In this document: in pieces, positions 1 to 7,809 of the stretch
Layout of the letters: every line of letters starts with the position of its first letter
Numbering within the stretch: position 1 is the stretch's first letter
Assembly: GCA_964592475.1 (NCBI GenBank)
Contig: CAZQEZ010000005.1
Coordinates: 1 to 60,856, forward strand
DNA: 60,856 bases
Origin: CAZQEZ01 sp964592475
GTDB taxonomy: Bacteria; Bacteroidota; Bacteroidia; Cytophagales; Cyclobacteriaceae
Direction: 5' to 3'
Translations under genes and position numbers: made by a program
Notes under the pieces: generated by a model
What the model saw: the letters and a program-made list of their open reading frames with translations, nothing else
The model's database searches: none
What the model was told of the DNA's origin: nothing

Positions 1-1
1 G

Positions 2-82
2 AACATACCAGGCAGCAGAAGTTCTGAAAATTATACTTGGCATAGGCCAGGTGCTAAGTGGAAAATTAAAAATTATTGGTAA
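2..82 (+). CDS. C-terminal fragment of an unrecognised protein, cut by the window edge
   Basis: An open frame enters from the left edge and runs 26 codons to a TAA. It ends in a basic, aromatic tail (SENYTWHRPGAKWKIKNYW). The residues look protein-like, rich in Trp, Tyr, Lys and Arg, but the piece is too short to assign to a family. It converges on the SecB-like gene to its right, with about 54 bases between. It could be the end of a nuclease, a phage-type protein or another island gene, or simply a chance open frame. Confidence 0.35.
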   Translation, partial: NIPGSRSSENYTWHRPGAKWKIKNYW

Positions 83-136
83 TTTTATCATGAATTGATC
101 TTATACAATTATGACCTTTGGATAACTTAGTTGACT

Positions 137-562
137 TTAAGAATTTTCTTCCATTTTAAATTCTTCAATTTCACCCTTAAAAAAGCGAGGGGGGATTATT
201 ATAGGACCTGTGGAATCTCCCATCTGAGATGTTAATGTAGTTATAAAAGACCTGACATAAGGAAATAAAATTGCTGGAGCATTAGTATTAATAAGTTTCT
301 TCTTTGTTTCAGAATCTACATCATTACTTAATTCAAAATGACCAATTATATCAATGCTTAAATCAAAAAAAGATTGGCTAGTTAGATTAATTGGCATTAA
401 TATTTTGAATAATAGAGGATATTCATCCATAAATGCAACTTTAGGCTCAATATGTATCTTAATCTCAGACTTATGATCATAAGATTGCTTGGATGCGAAT
501 TGAATATTAAAAACATCCATACCATAGAACCTTAGTTTTGTTTGCTCTTGATTTTCCATCAT
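137..562 (-). CDS. SecB-like chaperone, third gene of a predicted toxin-antitoxin-chaperone operon
   Basis: This 141-residue protein carries the SecB fold signature. A hydrophobic beta-strand region (about residues 10-80, with FDLSIDIIGHFEL) leads into the conserved helix segment NAPAILFPYVRSFITTLTSQ (94-113) and a PIIIPPRFF strand (120-128), which corresponds to the PxxxxPxxF segment of SecB. Length matches the family. Bacteroidota usually lack the export SecB. SecB-like proteins encoded beside a toxin and antitoxin are known as dedicated TAC chaperones that fold and protect the antitoxin. The gene follows the small antitoxin gene after only 9 bases and is last in the operon. It begins with two Met codons, and either could be used. 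The family call is firm; the TAC role is inferred from context. Confidence 0.85.
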   Translation of the reverse strand: MMENQEQTKLRFYGMDVFNIQFASKQSYDHKSEIKIHIEPKVAFMDEYPLLFKILMPINLTSQSFFDLSIDIIGHFELSNDVDSETKKKLINTNAPAILFPYVRSFITTLTSQMGDSTGPIIIPPRFFKGEIEEFKMEENS

Positions 563-571
563 TTGAAGATA

Positions 572-862
572 TTAGGCAGCAATATAGTAATCTTCTGAAT
601 TGAAATCTAAATCATTTTGCATATAAGAGAAATTGGGTTTTTTATTATTTAATTCGGATGTGAAAGAATATTCTATGCTTCCTAAAGTATCTGGTTCATA
701 AAATTTAAAAGCACTACTAAATTGATTATAATATTCTTCTAGAGTTGGACCATTAAATCTTAGTCTATCATATTTTTCCAATTTTCTTTTAATTTCCTCA
801 TCGGTAGTTTCATTGAGATACTTATCTAATTTTTCTAAAGACTTTTCAAAAACGGATTTCAT
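572..862 (-). CDS. Putative antitoxin of a TAC system
   Basis: A 96-residue acidic protein sits between the toxin-like and SecB-like genes, with gaps of 8 and 9 bases. The N-terminal half is helical and charged (SLEKLDKYLNETTDEEIKRK, then PTLEEYYNQF). The C-terminal half is low in predicted structure and rich in aromatic residues, ending in SEDYYIAA. In TAC systems the antitoxin has a C-terminal chaperone-addiction segment that binds the SecB-like partner and is otherwise degraded. A disordered aromatic tail ending in Ala-Ala would suit both roles. I recognise no DNA-binding motif. The assignment rests on position, size and composition, not on a known antitoxin family. Confidence 0.65.
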   Translation of the reverse strand: MKSVFEKSLEKLDKYLNETTDEEIKRKLEKYDRLRFNGPTLEEYYNQFSSAFKFYEPDTLGSIEYSFTSELNNKKPNFSYMQNDLDFNSEDYYIAA

Positions 863-870
863 AGTGTTAT

Positions 871-1428
871 TTATTTATTGTGTCTATTCAGAACTGAGAA
901 ATTTTTAATTTGTTCGTCTTTCTCCATAACACAAATTATAAAGACTGGATTTAAAGATGTGAATGACCGAGTACGCATAGTAAAATAAACTCTATTAACA
1001 ACATATTTTAAATCCACAGCTCTTATTGATTTATACGGAAAAATACCTTCATGAGTATTATTCAAATCTTTTAGAAATTCGATTGCTTGACCAAGAGTCC
1101 AATTAGTTCTTTTAAATTTCTTGAGACACTCTCTAAAGTAATTAATGGCACCCATATCACCAACTAAATCTAAAAATTTACCAGGTATTAAATCCAAATC
1201 AGCCTCACAAATCAGGTATTTCTTTCCTTTATAGCGATTATCTCCCCACCATTTAGCTGATGATAAATTATTATCCCAAAAATATATACCAAAACCTAAA
1301 TAAGGATCTTTATCTTCTGTGGGAAAAGGTCCGTTTTCAATTATTTCCTCTATATTATCTCTATCTTCAACAATGTGATATCCTTTAGTTTCCAATTCTA
1401 AAAAACCTATTTTGACAAAAGAATTCAA
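871..1428 (-). CDS. Putative ADP-ribosyltransferase-like toxin of a CmdTAC-type system
   Basis: A 185-residue soluble protein is the first gene of the operon. Residues 16-20 (GYHIV) and 45-61 (GFGIYFWDN followed by AKWW) resemble the first two blocks of the H-Y-E type ADP-ribosyltransferase fold. In that reading His18 and Tyr49 sit at the NAD-binding positions, with the usual helix carrying Ala-x-x-Trp after the Tyr strand. A third catalytic acid cannot be placed with confidence. CmdT, the toxin of the E. coli CmdTAC anti-phage system, is an mRNA ADP-ribosyltransferase encoded in the same order: toxin, antitoxin, SecB-like chaperone. The only available start is TTG, because an in-frame TGA lies three codons upstream. 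The fold is inferred from motifs; the RNA target is borrowed from CmdT and untested here. Confidence 0.65.
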   Translation of the reverse strand: MNSFVKIGFLELETKGYHIVEDRDNIEEIIENGPFPTEDKDPYLGFGIYFWDNNLSSAKWWGDNRYKGKKYLICEADLDLIPGKFLDLVGDMGAINYFRECLKKFKRTNWTLGQAIEFLKDLNNTHEGIFPYKSIRAVDLKYVVNRVYFTMRTRSFTSLNPVFIICVMEKDEQIKNFSVLNRHNK

Positions 1429-1522
1429 AATTGCTCATATATATTAATAATTACAAGCTCTGACTAAGTTAATAATTTATTGACGATTATATTGTTACTG
1501 AATTTAATTGTTTTAATAAAGA

Positions 1523-1545
1523 GCCCCTGAATCAACTTCAAAGGC
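1523..1545 (-). terminator. Probable intrinsic terminator of the tRNA-Arg gene
   Basis: On the minus strand GCCTTTGAA and TTCAGGGGC can form a 9-base-pair stem (two G-U pairs) with a five-base loop, followed by TCTTTATT. It begins 10 bases beyond the tRNA 3' end and separates the tRNA from the toxin operon on the same strand. Confidence 0.5.
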
Positions 1546-1554
1546 CTATTTTAG

Positions 1555-1628
1555 TGAACTTGGAGGGATTCGAACCCCCAACCTCCTGATCCGTAGTCAG
1601 GTGCACTATCCAGTTATGCTACAAGTCC
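1555..1628 (-). tRNA. tRNA-Arg, anticodon ACG
   Basis: Read on the minus strand, the acceptor stem GGACTTG pairs with CAAGTTC (one G-U). The anticodon stem CCTGA/TCAGG encloses the loop CTACGGA with anticodon ACG, which decodes CGU-type arginine codons after A34 is changed to inosine. The T arm has GGTTCGAATCC. The length is 74 bases without an encoded CCA. The 3' end faces the toxin-antitoxin-chaperone operon. Confidence 0.95.
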
Positions 1629-1642
1629 TTTTTGGAAGGGTG

Positions 1643-1650
1643 CAAAGTTA
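1643..1650 (-). promoter_or_regulatory. Promoter minus-7 box for tRNA-Arg
   Basis: The minus strand reads TAACTTTGC, matching the Bacteroidota TAnnTTTG box, about 15 bases before the mature tRNA 5' end. No clear minus-33 TTTG is seen. Confidence 0.55.
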
Positions 1651-1710
1651 CTAAAAATTATCATTATTTTTGAAAATTAAAGTTTGGTTTTTTTATTCTA
1701 CTATACATTC

Positions 1711-1718
1711 TATCTTTG
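1711..1718 (+). promoter_or_regulatory. Promoter minus-7 box for the outer-membrane protein gene at 1793
   Basis: TATCTTTG matches TAnnTTTG. A TTTGG lies at 1683-1687, slightly farther upstream than the ideal spacing. It sits about 75 bases before the start codon. Confidence 0.5.
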
Positions 1719-1792
1719 TAAAAATCATAAAGACCAAAAAACATTATCTTTAGTTATTCATTTATAAATAAAAACATTCTAAAGCGGAAATA

Positions 1793-2497
1793 ATGAAAAA
1801 AATAATTCTTTCTCTATCAACATTTTTTATAGTAATAATCTCAGCCAATGCCCAACGGCCTAATGTTCCTGGTGATCTTATTGTTGATTTTGGCTTATCT
1901 TTATTATCAGATGCACCAGATAATATGGATTTAAGGTTGCTTGGTAGTCGCGCAATTAATGTATATTATTTATACCATATTTCCTTAGGTGAGGAGTCTA
2001 ATTTTTCTATAAACCCTGGTTTGGGTTTTAGTACCGAAAATTTCAATTTTGATAATTCAGTAACTTTAAATTATAATCCTACTATTGGAAATGAAATTAC
2101 TCGTGTGTTTGATTACCTCGGTTTAGAAGCAGATGACGAACTTCGTAAAACGAAGCTTACTGCCAATTATATTGATATTCCTTTGGAGATCCGTTTTCAT
2201 GCCAATAAAGAAAATCATGATAGAGGCTTAACGGTAGCAGTGGGAGGAAGGGTTGGTATTTTGTTTGATTCAAAAACAAAGATTAAGTACGTAGAGGATG
2301 GTAACACGAAAAAAACCAAAGATAAGGAGCAGTTTGGATTGAACAGATTTCGTTATGGTTTACATGGTAGAGTAGGTTTGGGAGCTTTGTCTGTATTTTA
2401 TTATCAAAATCTTTCTACTTTGTTTAATGATGATGGTCCTGCCGGCACAGAAAATACAAGTTCATTCATGGCGGGCCTTTCATTTACTTTATTTTAG
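1793..2497 (+). CDS. Outer-membrane beta-barrel protein (porin-like family)
   Basis: A 234-residue protein with a signal peptide (KKIILSLSTFFIVIISANAQ, cleaved after Ala20). The mature part alternates polar and hydrophobic residues and has repeated Gly/aromatic strands (INVYYLYHISLG, FRYGLHGRVGLGALSVFYYQ). It ends in a strand with a terminal Phe (FMAGLSFTLF), the usual signal for outer-membrane barrel insertion. It resembles the small OMP_b-brl family common in Bacteroidota. The gene has its own promoter and a strong terminator, so it is probably monocistronic. The cargo or partner is unknown. Confidence 0.8.
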   Translation: MKKIILSLSTFFIVIISANAQRPNVPGDLIVDFGLSLLSDAPDNMDLRLLGSRAINVYYLYHISLGEESNFSINPGLGFSTENFNFDNSVTLNYNPTIGNEITRVFDYLGLEADDELRKTKLTANYIDIPLEIRFHANKENHDRGLTVAVGGRVGILFDSKTKIKYVEDGNTKKTKDKEQFGLNRFRYGLHGRVGLGALSVFYYQNLSTLFNDDGPAGTENTSSFMAGLSFTLF

Positions 2498-2521
2498 GTA
2501 ATACATTCCTAACCTGGTGAT

Positions 2522-2563
2522 AAAAGCACGATATTATATTTGTATTAATATTGTGCTTTTTTT
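2522..2563. terminator. Bidirectional intrinsic terminator
   Basis: A 15-base-pair stem (2522-2536 with 2546-2560, one G-U or A-C position) has a nine-base loop and is flanked by A and T runs, so it works in both directions. It ends the plus-strand barrel gene. On the minus strand it ends the PAP2-like gene, whose stop codon touches the stem. Confidence 0.8.
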
Positions 2564-3179
2564 AAATTATATACACTGTTAAAAAACACACAATAAAACC
2601 TAGAAAACTTCCTGTACCAACCTCTTCAAGAGTATGTGCATTAAGAAATAATCTGGCTGATGTAACAAGCCCGGCCAATAAAACAAATATTGCACAAAGC
2701 ATAATAAGGTTACTTTCAGGTGATTGCGCAAGCATTGCAAGTAGAAAACCAACAATGCCGCTACTTGCCGCGCTGTGTAGGCTTATTTGCCATTTAAGAG
2801 TAATAAAGGTAAGCAAAAGCAACAAAATTGTGATACCCAAAAATATAGCAATTACATTAAAACCTAGCGCCAACTTACTATACATAAAATAAAGTGACAG
2901 ACCATATAGCAAAGTAATAAAAAGTAATGGTACAAACCTTTCTGCTCTATCAGGCATTTCCAGAGAAGAAATTAAACCAGAAAGTTTGAATATTGAAATA
3001 CTTAGAAATGGTATTAGAAAAGTAGTGATAAAGACCAAAATTAAGAATAGGTATAATTTGGCTTGATTAATAGGTTCTAGATAAACTGGGTATAATAATG
3101 CCAAACCTAAAAATAACCAGGTAGTCATAAGCAAAGGATGGAATGCCAATGAGAGGAATTTGCTAATATTTTTATTCAC
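2562..3179 (-). CDS. PAP2-like integral membrane protein
   Basis: A 205-residue protein with about six hydrophobic segments. Near residues 132-180 it carries ISLHSAASSG and SARLFLNAHTLEEVGTG. These correspond to the second and third motifs of the PAP2 phosphatase superfamily (PSGH and SRxxxxxHxxxD), but in the modified form found in Bacteroidota. DRAERFVPL near residue 78 may be a remnant of the first motif. Enzymes of this superfamily remove phosphate from lipid phosphates, including undecaprenyl pyrophosphate. The altered motifs leave activity uncertain. It follows rpoN by 2 bases and is probably cotranscribed with it. Confidence 0.7.
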   Translation of the reverse strand: MNKNISKFLSLAFHPLLMTTWLFLGLALLYPVYLEPINQAKLYLFLILVFITTFLIPFLSISIFKLSGLISSLEMPDRAERFVPLLFITLLYGLSLYFMYSKLALGFNVIAIFLGITILLLLLTFITLKWQISLHSAASSGIVGFLLAMLAQSPESNLIMLCAIFVLLAGLVTSARLFLNAHTLEEVGTGSFLGFIVCFLTVYII

Positions 3180-3181
3180 TA

Positions 3182-4688
3182 TTATAATTCTTTTCTTAAG
3201 CGGGCTACTGGTATGTTAAGTTGCTCACGGTATTTAGCTACCGTACGTCTGGCAATATTGTAACCTTTGTCTTTGAGTAGTTTTTCCAATTTATCATCTG
3301 ATAAAGGCTTCTTCTTATTTTCATTCTCAATAAATTCTTTTAGGGTGTATTTAACTTCTCGGCTACTAACATCCTCGCCTGATTCGGTCGTAATTCCTTC
3401 ACTAAAAAAATATTTTAAAGGAAAAATCCCAAACTCTGTTTGTACTGCTTTACTATTTGCTACTCTCGAAACTGTGGATATGTCCATATTTATAGTAGTA
3501 GCTATATCTTTCAAAATCATGGGTTTAAGTTTCATTTCATCGCCTTCCAGAAAAAAGTCATACTGAAAATCAATGATAGCTTTCATGGTATTCAGCAGGG
3601 TTTGTTGTCTTTGTTTGATAGCATCGATAAACCATTTTGCCGAGTCAAGCTTTTGCTTTACAAAGGAAATGGTCTCTTTTAATTTTTTGTCCTTTTTGTC
3701 ACTTTTGTGATAAGTATCAAACATATCTGAGTAAGAGCGACTTATTTTCAGATCGGGGGCATTGCGTGAATTAAGACTTAACTCTAGTTTACCATTATTA
3801 TTTGTAAGAATAAAATCTGGCATAAGATACTGAGTTTTAACCATCCCACTTGCACTACTACCTGGTTTTGGATTAAGTTTGGTGATGACTGATATGGCAT
3901 CTTTCAATTGCTCGTCATTTTCCAAACCAAGTTTTTTGATGATCTTATCATAATGTTTTTTGGTAAAATCATCGAAGCTTTCTTCTATTAAACGAGTTGC
4001 TATTTTTACTTCTTCAGTTTGCTCATTTTTTCTTTTCAGTTGGAGCAATAAACATTCACGTAAATCACGAGCAGCTATACCGGGTGGGTCAAAATTCTGA
4101 ATTTCTTTTAATATTGCTTCTAATTCCTCGGTAGTGGTCTCAATATTTTGAGAAAAAGCTAAATCATTTGCAATTGCTTCTAAATCTCTCCTGATATATC
4201 CATCGGATTCAATACTTCCAATTAATTGCAACCCTATTTGATGTTTATGATCTTCTAGTCCTAGATATCCTAATTGGATTTCCATTTGTTCAGTGAGCGA
4301 AGCACTGGTGGCTATAGGCATTTCTCTATCTTCTTCGTCGGGATTCACGCCATCACCTTGCATTTTATAGCCAGAGTAATCGTCTTGCAAGTAATCACCT
4401 ATATCTAAATCCTCATTGTATGGGTCTTCAAAATCCTCCTCTNNNNNNNNNNNNNNNNNNNNNNNNNNNNNNNNNNNNNNNNNNNNNNNNNNNNNNNNNN
4501 NNNNNNNNNNNNNNNNNNNNNNNNNNNNNNNNNNNNNNNNNNCCCTCCTCTAATGCGGGGTTTATTTCCAGCTCTTCTTCAATACGGGTATCTAATTCTA
4601 CAGTAGGAATCTGCAGTAATTTGATAAACTGTATCTGCTGAGGAGATAGCTTTTGACTTAAAGTTTGAGTTAATCCTAATTTTTGCAT
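3182..4688 (-). CDS. rpoN: RNA polymerase sigma-54 factor RpoN, interrupted by an assembly gap
   Basis: Region I is visible at the N-terminus (LTQTLSQKLSPQQIQFIKLLQ, minus its last residues, then PTVELDTRIEEELEINPALEE). The core-binding region and the C-terminal RpoN box (ARRTVAKYRE, followed by LNIPVARLRKEL) are also present. Region II is an acidic linker (EDFEDPYNEDLDIGDYL) and holds 100 N. Without the N run the visible coding sequence is 1407 bases, a whole number of codons. The real gap should therefore be a multiple of three if the gene is intact. Sigma-54 needs an AAA+ activator, and none is encoded in this window. Start is ATG at 4688. Confidence 0.95.
4443..4542. other. Assembly gap of 100 N inside rpoN
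   Basis: The run is exactly 100 N, a common placeholder for unknown length. Both flanks carry CCTCCTCT, so the assembler probably broke on a short repeat encoding Glu residues in the acidic linker. Confidence 0.95.
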
Positions 4689-4916
4689 AAATGAAACTAA
4701 ACAGCAAGCAACTATAAATTTAAAACTAAAGTTAATTAAAATTTAATTTATTGAAATTTACATGTAACATAAAAAATAAAAACATTCAAATTTAGAATAT
4801 TTATTTTAATCTTTGATATCACAAACAAAATAACGTTTTTTGTGGTCGATTTGCCCTGAGAAGGGTCTAATATTTTTTAATTAAGCTTTATACATCAAAA
4901 CACAATAAGGGAAGCA

Positions 4917-6362
4917 ATGTTGAAAAGAACTAAAATAAAAAAAATACTGCAAGACGGGACCGCTAATCAAAAAGTATTGGTAAAGGGATGGGTGCGCACT
5001 AAGAGAGAAAGTAAAAACGTGGTATTTGTCAATGTGAATGACGGTAGTACTATACACAATCTTCAAGCAGTTGCAGACCCTTCACAATTTGATGAAAACA
5101 CTATAAAGAAAATTACCACGGGAGCTTGTGTTGCAATAGAGGGCAAATTAGCGCAATCTATGGGTAAAGGCCAGCAACTGGAATTAATACCTGAAAGTAT
5201 TGATATAATAGGAGTGGCTGATCCTGATAAATATCCTTTACAGCCTAAAAAGCACTCTTTTGAATTTTTAAGAGAAATTGCTCATATGCGACCTCGTACA
5301 AATACTTTTTCGGCTATTTTTAGAATAAGGCATGCATTAATATTTGCAATACATAAGTACTTCAATGATAAAGGTTTTTATAATATTCACACCCCTATAA
5401 TTACCGGCTCGGATGCAGAGGGCGCAGGAGAAATGTTTCAGGTGACCACGTTAGATTTAAAAAATCCTTCTTTAACTGAAGAGGGTGAAATTGACTTTAG
5501 AAAAGATTTTTTTGAAAAGCCTACTAATCTTACTGTAAGTGGTCAGCTGGAAGCAGAACTGGCCGCTCTGGCTTTGTCAGAGGTTTATACTTTTGGGCCT
5601 ACTTTTCGAGCTGAAAACTCGAATACCGCTCGTCACTTAGCAGAATTTTGGATGATTGAACCAGAAATGGCTTTTTATGAGCTTGATGATAACATGGATT
5701 TGGCAGAAGATTTTTTGAAGAATATTATTCAATATGCATTAGACAATTGTGCTGATGATTTGGATTTTTTAAATAAGCGGCTTTTGGATGAAGAAAAGAA
5801 TAAGAAAAAAGAGGAAAAAAGTGAAATGACGCTTTTGGAGCGCCTGAAGTTTGTTATTGATAATCAATTTGAAAGAATTTCTTATACGGAAGCTATTGAA
5901 ATATTAAAAAACTCAAAGCCTAACAAAAAGAAAAAGTTTCAGTATCTTATAGAGTCCTGGGGCGCCGATCTGCAATCAGAACATGAAAGATTTTTAGTTG
6001 AAAAGCATTTTAAAAAACCAGTTATTCTAACAGATTATCCTAAGGAAATCAAGGCTTTTTACATGAAGCAAAATGATGATAATAAGACGGTGCGAGCTAT
6101 GGATATTTTATTCCCGGGGATAGGAGAAATCGTGGGAGGTTCGCAACGGGAAGAAAATTATGAAAATCTGCACGAAAGAATAAAGGAAATGAATGTTCAT
6201 GAGGAAAGCCTTTGGTGGTATTTAGATACTCGTAAATTTGGAAGTTGTCCACATAGTGGTTTTGGATTGGGTTTTGAAAGATTGCTGCTTTTTGTTACAG
6301 GAATGTCGAATATCAGAGATGTAATACCCTTTCCAAGAACTCCGGGAAATGCAGAATTTTAA
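4917..6362 (+). CDS. asnS: Asparaginyl-tRNA synthetase
   Basis: This 481-residue class II enzyme charges tRNA-Asn with asparagine. An N-terminal OB-fold anticodon domain (about 18-105, VKGWVRTKRESKN) precedes the catalytic core. The core has motif 1 (near 137-165), motif 2 (TFGPTFRAENSNTARHLAEF) and motif 3 (GFGLGFERLLLFVTG) near the C-terminus. An insert rich in Lys and Glu (NKKKEEKSEM) lies around residues 296-305. The length fits bacterial AsnRS. It is transcribed away from rpoN, with a 228-base AT-rich spacer before the ATG. Confidence 0.96.
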   Translation: MLKRTKIKKILQDGTANQKVLVKGWVRTKRESKNVVFVNVNDGSTIHNLQAVADPSQFDENTIKKITTGACVAIEGKLAQSMGKGQQLELIPESIDIIGVADPDKYPLQPKKHSFEFLREIAHMRPRTNTFSAIFRIRHALIFAIHKYFNDKGFYNIHTPIITGSDAEGAGEMFQVTTLDLKNPSLTEEGEIDFRKDFFEKPTNLTVSGQLEAELAALALSEVYTFGPTFRAENSNTARHLAEFWMIEPEMAFYELDDNMDLAEDFLKNIIQYALDNCADDLDFLNKRLLDEEKNKKKEEKSEMTLLERLKFVIDNQFERISYTEAIEILKNSKPNKKKKFQYLIESWGADLQSEHERFLVEKHFKKPVILTDYPKEIKAFYMKQNDDNKTVRAMDILFPGIGEIVGGSQREENYENLHERIKEMNVHEESLWWYLDTRKFGSCPHSGFGLGFERLLLFVTGMSNIRDVIPFPRTPGNAEF

Positions 6363-6443
6363 AAAAAGTGCAAAAACTAAAAAAACCTTACATGCCGTGT
6401 TGCCGTACATCTCAGGGAAGATTATGATAATTTATAGCTTATG

Positions 6444-6812
6444 TTATTTTTTTTGAAATTTAAAAGCCTTATTGTATTTAGTAGCCTTATCTTGAATTGT
6501 TAACAGATAGTAGCCTGAAGGTAAAGTTCTTACGGGTATTTTATATTGTCGATTATTTACTTGCTCCACATCTATTTTTATGGAGTTTCCTATGATGTTG
6601 TAAATTTCGAATTCAGCATTATCTAAATTTTCAGTATTTATACTGATATGTAGAAAATCAGCAACAGGGTTTGGATATAGCTCGATAGATGTTTTAACCT
6701 CTTTCAGTTCTTTTTCTGCAAACGTGGACTGAGTTTCACTATTATTCTGAGCGAAGCTTATGTTGAAAATAATTAATGCAAATAAAAGAATACTAAGTAG
6801 AGCTTTTGTCAT
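6444..6812 (-). CDS. Small secreted protein consisting almost only of a T9SS type A sorting domain
   Basis: A 122-residue protein with a signal peptide (about residues 1-21, ending SFAQ), a short linker, and then a full Por secretion C-terminal sorting domain from about residue 42. That domain shows LYPNPVADFLHI, FEIYNIIG, LPSGYYLLTI and KAFKFQKK. Such domains normally send a large cargo through the type IX system and are removed at the cell surface. Here the cargo is about 20 residues, which is unusual. It could be the relic of a larger protein, a decoy or regulator of the sortase, or a small surface peptide. It converges with asnS. Confidence 0.8.
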   Translation of the reverse strand: MTKALLSILLFALIIFNISFAQNNSETQSTFAEKELKEVKTSIELYPNPVADFLHISINTENLDNAEFEIYNIIGNSIKIDVEQVNNRQYKIPVRTLPSGYYLLTIQDKATKYNKAFKFQKK

Positions 6813-7169
6813 ATAACTAAATTTTTAATGCAAAACATAAAGCAATTATTAAGCCAATCATATTTAAGATTAATTATTTAATTTTAAATGATTTAAAATA
6901 TCTTATGCAATTTTACGTTATTTCCCCCATTTCTGTTACTTTAATTTTAATTTTTATATTACATTCGTAAAATAAAATGAATATTTCCCATGTTGAATGT
7001 AAAAAAATTGCATTTTAATTAAAATAACAGCACTAATAATTAAAAAAATAAAAAATAAATGTATTTAGAGTTTTAAAAATTACGTTATTCGCAATATTAT
7101 TTTTTTTAATTTGTTGTTACTCATTAATCATTATTTAATGCTAATTTAATGGCGTTCAAGAACTTTAAT
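6813..7169. other. AT-rich intergenic region of 357 bases
   Basis: The stretch between two minus-strand genes is very AT-rich with long A and T runs. I see no open frame, tRNA, clear terminator or exact TAnnTTTG box. It probably holds the promoter of the T9SS mini-protein and the untranslated end of the fasciclin gene. Confidence 0.6.
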
Positions 7170-7754
7170 TTATGCTCCTTTTGGAATGAGAACTGCATTG
7201 ATAATATGTATTGTACCGTCTTCTGTATCAATATCTGCATCCAATACTTTAGCTTTTCCGTTGATTGTCATACCACTTTCATTTACATCAAATAAAAGCT
7301 CATTTCCTGACATGGTAGTTACAGTCATTCCTCCTGCAATATCATTAGATTTAAGATCACCAAGAAATAAATGATATTTAACTATAGCTTTTAAGTCATC
7401 CCTTTTGTCAGTCATCATCCATTCTGTGAGGGTTTCGTCAGGTATTTGATCAAAGGCTGCATCGGTTGGCAAAAATAATGTATACACTTCAGCATCTTGT
7501 AAAGAGTCAAGCAATCCTGAAGCTTTCAATGCGGCAGCCATAGTTTTAAAGTTATCTTTGGCCTCAAAATACTCCAGAAAAGAATACTCAGCATAATTTT
7601 CAGCATCAAAAAACTTCTCTTCTGAAATTTCCTGACCTTCTGTATTCACATCAGACATATCTTCCATATCTTCCTGTGTTTTATTTTTATTATTACAGGC
7701 CACTAAAATAAGCGTAGATATAAATAATAGAGAAAAAAATATTCGATAGTTCAT
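7170..7754 (-). CDS. Fasciclin-domain lipoprotein
   Basis: A 194-residue protein with a lipoprotein signal (STLILVACNN, lipid on Cys20), then an acidic linker (EDMEDMSDVNTEG), then one fasciclin (FAS1) domain from about residue 60 to the end. The H1 and H2 motifs are seen as YTLFLPTDAAFDQIP and DGTIHIINAVLIP. Fasciclin domains mediate adhesion and are common on Bacteroidota surfaces. The Asp/Glu-rich stretch after the lipidated Cys may act as a lipoprotein export signal to the cell surface. It seems to be a single gene. Confidence 0.9.
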   Translation of the reverse strand: MNYRIFFSLLFISTLILVACNNKNKTQEDMEDMSDVNTEGQEISEEKFFDAENYAEYSFLEYFEAKDNFKTMAAALKASGLLDSLQDAEVYTLFLPTDAAFDQIPDETLTEWMMTDKRDDLKAIVKYHLFLGDLKSNDIAGGMTVTTMSGNELLFDVNESGMTINGKAKVLDADIDTEDGTIHIINAVLIPKGA

Positions 7755-7809
7755 ATAAAATTTAATTTTGATTTCAAGAAGTTAACAAGTGCCTAAAGCC
7801 ATTGTTTAA

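Noticed and set aside
4420..4641. A plus-strand open frame through the N run
   Set aside because: It exists only because N bases hide stop codons. The minus-strand rpoN explains the sequence.
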